DNA of 26,758 nt. Source: Actinomycetes bacterium. GTDB lineage: Bacteria; Actinomycetota; Actinomycetes; Actinomycetales; Actinomycetaceae. Below, one piece after another: positions 24,821-26,758 of the stretch (the stretch's first letter is position 1; each line of letters opens with the position of its first letter). The DNA lies in contig JAEWEQ010000046.1 in assembly GCA_023389315.1 (NCBI GenBank), positions 1 to 26,758 on the forward strand, given 5' to 3'. Under the pieces are notes generated by a model, which had not been told where the DNA came from, did not search any database, and saw only the letters and a list, made by a program, of their open reading frames with translations. Made by a program: the position numbers and the translations under genes.

Positions 24821-24846
24821 AAAAGGCGACCCGGTTGCGGGTCGCC
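24821..24846 (-). terminator. Terminator of rpsT
   Basis: On the minus strand, GGCGACCCG and CGGGTCGCC form a 9-bp stem (24825-24833 with 24838-24846) with a 4-nt loop, followed by four U (24821-24824). It begins 26 nt after the rpsT stop. Confidence 0.88.
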
Positions 24847-24871
24847 CAATCGGTATGAGAAGAACTAGAAC

Positions 24872-25141
24872 TTAGGCCTGTTCCATCTTCTGGATCTGCT
24901 TCGCGAGCTTGGACTGGCGGTTCGCGGCCTGATTCTTGTGAATCACACCCTTAGAAACAGCCTTGTCCAGCTTGCGGCCAGCCAGGCGGAGAGCCTCTTC
25001 AGCCTTCTCGCGGTCACCGGCAGCAATGGCCTCACGAGTGCGACGCACGTAGGTCTTCAGCTCAGACTTGTAAGCCTTGTTACGCTGGCGGCGCTTCTCG
25101 TTGGTCTTGATGCGCTTAATCTGGGACTTAATGTTTGCCAC
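24872..25141 (-). CDS. rpsT: 30S ribosomal protein S20
   Basis: 89-residue basic protein binding the 5' domain of 16S rRNA. It opens with the standard ANIKSQIKRIKTNEKRRQRN and has the helical bundle sequence SKGVIHKNQAANRQSKLAKQI near the C-terminus. The start is GTG at 25139-25141, with GAAAG about 8 nt upstream; the longer frame to 25267 is untranslated leader. Usually next to holA in actinobacteria, here separated from it by the PTS block. It has a terminator, and the leader contains an 8-bp inverted repeat. Confidence 0.96.
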   Translation of the reverse strand: MANIKSQIKRIKTNEKRRQRNKAYKSELKTYVRRTREAIAAGDREKAEEALRLAGRKLDKAVSKGVIHKNQAANRQSKLAKQIQKMEQA

Positions 25142-25270
25142 AGTTACACTTTCTTGTTTCGATGACAGGGTCGGTGAGGGAATGCTGGGTCTTGGACCAT
25201 CAGTGGGGGACACTCGATAAGCGAATGACCCAGCGCGGCCCCAAGCCCGACCAGGCTCGGAATCCAACTG

Positions 25271-25299
25271 TTAATACTATCACCGCGCGGGCGGCAAAA
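25271..25299 (-). promoter_or_regulatory. Possible rpsT promoter
   Basis: Minus-strand -10 TATTAA (25271-25276) and a weak -35 TTTTGC (25294-25299), 17 nt apart, in the most A/T-rich part of the gap. This would give a leader of about 120 nt containing GCTGGGTC/GACCCAGC (25184-25191 and 25227-25234), which can pair. Confidence 0.3.
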
Positions 25300-25353
25300 C
25301 TAAGCGCAAAAACCGCTGTTAGTTGGTGAAGCCTCTCACTATTGGCCCCGCCG

Positions 25354-26313
25354 CTACGCCAACGCTTGAAGCAGCAGCGCGAAAGCAGTCAAGAACGCCA
25401 AGAACGCGCAAACCGGGATCGACAACGCCACCGCGAAGAACGCCACCAGCGTGGGGCGGAAGTCATGCTGTAGCCAAGCCGCGTGATAACCGGGCTCCAC
25501 GGAAGAGCGCAGCGCCCGGGTGGCGGCCTCCACCCGCGGGAAGAAACGCGCCGTGCGGAGGTGGTACTCACCGCGAGCGCGGGCGTAAGCTTCCCCAGCT
25601 TCCTGGGCCCGCTCCCGCGCGTAGGCCGCGCGGTCCTTGGAGTCGGCGTCGAATGTGCCGGCGCTGAACTTGCCTGCGCCCGGAACGTCCTCGCCGATAA
25701 TGTTGCCACCGGCATCGAAGCTAGTGGCCACCACGTTACGCGGCCCGGAAACTTCCAACGCGTTCAACAAAACTCGGCGGCGCCAGGTGAAGAACAACGC
25801 TCCCACCAGTCCTAGGCCGCCGAATACCAGGGGGATCCACCAACCCCAACCGCCGAACTGTACGCGCCCTAGCAACCCCAGCAGGAAACACGCTGAGGAG
25901 GTGATGGCTGACAGCTTCACTAGCAGCCGTCCGGGCTTGTCGACTATGCGCGCGGCCGCACGCGCCGACTGCGTCATGGTGTGGGCGCGGGGTGCTTGGC
26001 GCAAAGCCGGGTCGATTTGGCGCTCACCGTACGCGCCGGACAGGGGCGAGGACGGGTGGTGCGGATCGGAACTGGGACCTCCACAAGCATGGGGCCGCCT
26101 AGACGTGCCTTCACCGGCGCCGTGGGCATCAAAACCCGCGTCCTGAGGCGAGCCGGAACCCGCAGCGTCGGCATCAAAGCCCGCGTCGTGAGGCGCGCCG
26201 GAACCCGCGCCCTGATGCGGCGCGGCTTTTTCCGGCAGGGGGCGCGGATCTTTGCTGCCGCGACCCTCCGGCTCCCAGTCGTGGATCCAACCTCGGGGGC
26301 GAGAGTGAGCCAT
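25354..26313 (-). CDS. Hypothetical membrane protein with repeat-containing N-terminus
   Basis: 319 residues, not recognised. The N-terminal 110 residues are polar and Gly/Asp/His/Pro-rich, with a 15-residue tandem repeat (37-51 and 52-66, GSGxPxDAGFDAxxA). Two membrane helices lie about 129-149 and 155-176, ending in WRRR. A charged central part (about 205-265, AYARERAQEAGEAYARARGEY, helical) is followed by a C-terminal hydrophobic segment (about 287-319). I chose ATG 26311-26313 because GAGGA lies 8 nt upstream; two in-frame ATGs (to 26328) lack a ribosome site. Cytoplasmic N-terminus presumed. It is divergent from the next gene. Confidence 0.75.
   Translation of the reverse strand: MAHSRPRGWIHDWEPEGRGSKDPRPLPEKAAPHQGAGSGAPHDAGFDADAAGSGSPQDAGFDAHGAGEGTSRRPHACGGPSSDPHHPSSPLSGAYGERQIDPALRQAPRAHTMTQSARAAARIVDKPGRLLVKLSAITSSACFLLGLLGRVQFGGWGWWIPLVFGGLGLVGALFFTWRRRVLLNALEVSGPRNVVATSFDAGGNIIGEDVPGAGKFSAGTFDADSKDRAAYARERAQEAGEAYARARGEYHLRTARFFPRVEAATRALRSSVEPGYHAAWLQHDFRPTLVAFFAVALSIPVCAFLAFLTAFALLLQALA
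26045..26056 (+). repeat. 12-bp copy of the recurring word
   Basis: GGCGAGGACGGG, antisense within the disordered N-terminal part of the hypothetical membrane protein gene. Weaker 10-bp reverse copies lie at 18713-18722 and 25686-25695. Confidence 0.4.
26126..26215. repeat. 45-bp tandem duplication in the hypothetical gene
   Basis: Two adjacent 45-nt units start at 26126 and 26171 with only scattered differences. They encode the 15-residue repeat in frame, so they could expand or contract without a frameshift. Confidence 0.75.
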
Positions 26314-26431
26314 ACTCGTCATCCTCATTTCAATATCGCCAGTAACTTCAAGGTATCGTCAAATATGTGAGGGCGAAAGTGGAATGCCCAGCGTCCCACT
26401 GCCACCTGACTACATTGGAGACAACACCAAA

Positions 26432-26758
26432 ATGCAGGTAGATATTTCCCAACTGATTTCGCTATCCGCGGTGCGCTCGGCAGCGAAGGTGATTTACTCA
26501 CCGGCCATCACCACCGCCACTCCCATTGGGCTGCGCAATGACCCGCATACCGCCACCATTTTGGGTCGCGCCCGCGAACTGGAAGAAGAACTAGAAGCCG
26601 CCGTCACTCAAATGGATCCGTTTGAGCGACGTGACTACCAGCAGTGGGCGGATTCGCCCGATGGGGAGGAATACCGTGCGTGGCGGCGGCGGGCGTTACC
26701 GTTGGCGGTGGCTTTGAACCTGGTGGAAGAAGCTTGGGACCAGGAGTTCGAGGAAGCG
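26432..26758 (+). CDS. Hypothetical protein, N-terminal part only
   Basis: 109 codons from ATG 26432 to the right edge without a stop. Not recognised. The sequence is soluble-looking and acidic, with a likely helix at about 46-56 (GRARELEEELEAA) and an Arg-rich patch WRRRALP. GGAG lies 11 nt before the ATG. Third positions are G/C-rich, as in real genes here. Divergent from the hypothetical membrane protein, with a roughly 120-bp shared upstream region. Confidence 0.65.
   Translation, partial: MQVDISQLISLSAVRSAAKVIYSPAITTATPIGLRNDPHTATILGRARELEEELEAAVTQMDPFERRDYQQWADSPDGEEYRAWRRRALPLAVALNLVEEAWDQEFEEA

Noticed and set aside
1..26758. tRNA, rRNA, CRISPR arrays, insertion sequences or prophage genes
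   Set aside because: I saw no cloverleaf, spaced repeats, transposase or phage-like protein anywhere in the window.

Overview
The window reads as chromosomal DNA of a Gram-positive actinomycete. The base composition is roughly 60% G+C by eye. The comEA-comEC-holA-rpsT core block, frequent GTG/TTG starts, a ComEC without a hydrolase domain and long G/C hairpin terminators all fit Actinobacteria. Species is not determinable from the sequence alone; an Actinomycetales/Micrococcales-type organism is an inference.

Region 1 (1-4752) and region 3 (10866-12600) are two parts of one catabolic route, the homoprotocatechuate (4-hydroxyphenylacetate) meta-cleavage pathway. A minus-strand pair carries an FAH-RraA fusion in the HpaG position and hpaE, which runs off the left edge. 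A divergent gabD-type succinate-semialdehyde dehydrogenase lies next to them. A second minus-strand pair, hpaH-hpaI, lies 8 kb away. Together they oxidise CHMS, decarboxylate/isomerise, hydrate, split to pyruvate plus succinic semialdehyde, and oxidise the latter to succinate. The three transcription units share a 12-bp palindromic box (consensus ATCRTAYAYGRT), which suggests one repressor for all.

Region 2 (4898-10852) sits between these two halves. It is a lower-GC choline-to-glycine-betaine operon, betB-betA-betT, with a structured betB/betA spacer and a small two-helix membrane ORF after it. It looks like an osmoprotection island inserted into or beside the hpa genes.

Region 4 (12680-18112) is housekeeping and competence: proC (minus), then comEA-comEC, a minus-strand aldo/keto reductase, and holA.

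Region 5 (18177-24717) is a PTS block: a free Enzyme I, then an EIIA-HPr-EI fusion followed 9 nt later by a Bgl/Suc-type EIIBC with a degenerate second EIIB at its C-terminus. It separates holA from rpsT.

Region 6 (24825-26758) holds rpsT with its terminator, a hypothetical membrane protein (both minus), and the start of an unknown plus-strand gene that leaves the window.

Across the right-hand 15 kb an 11-bp word, GGCGAGGACGG, recurs six times, in two places as an identical 17-mer. It falls mostly in loosely constrained linkers and protein ends, and it is absent from the left 11.6 kb. It is the most unusual unexplained signal here.
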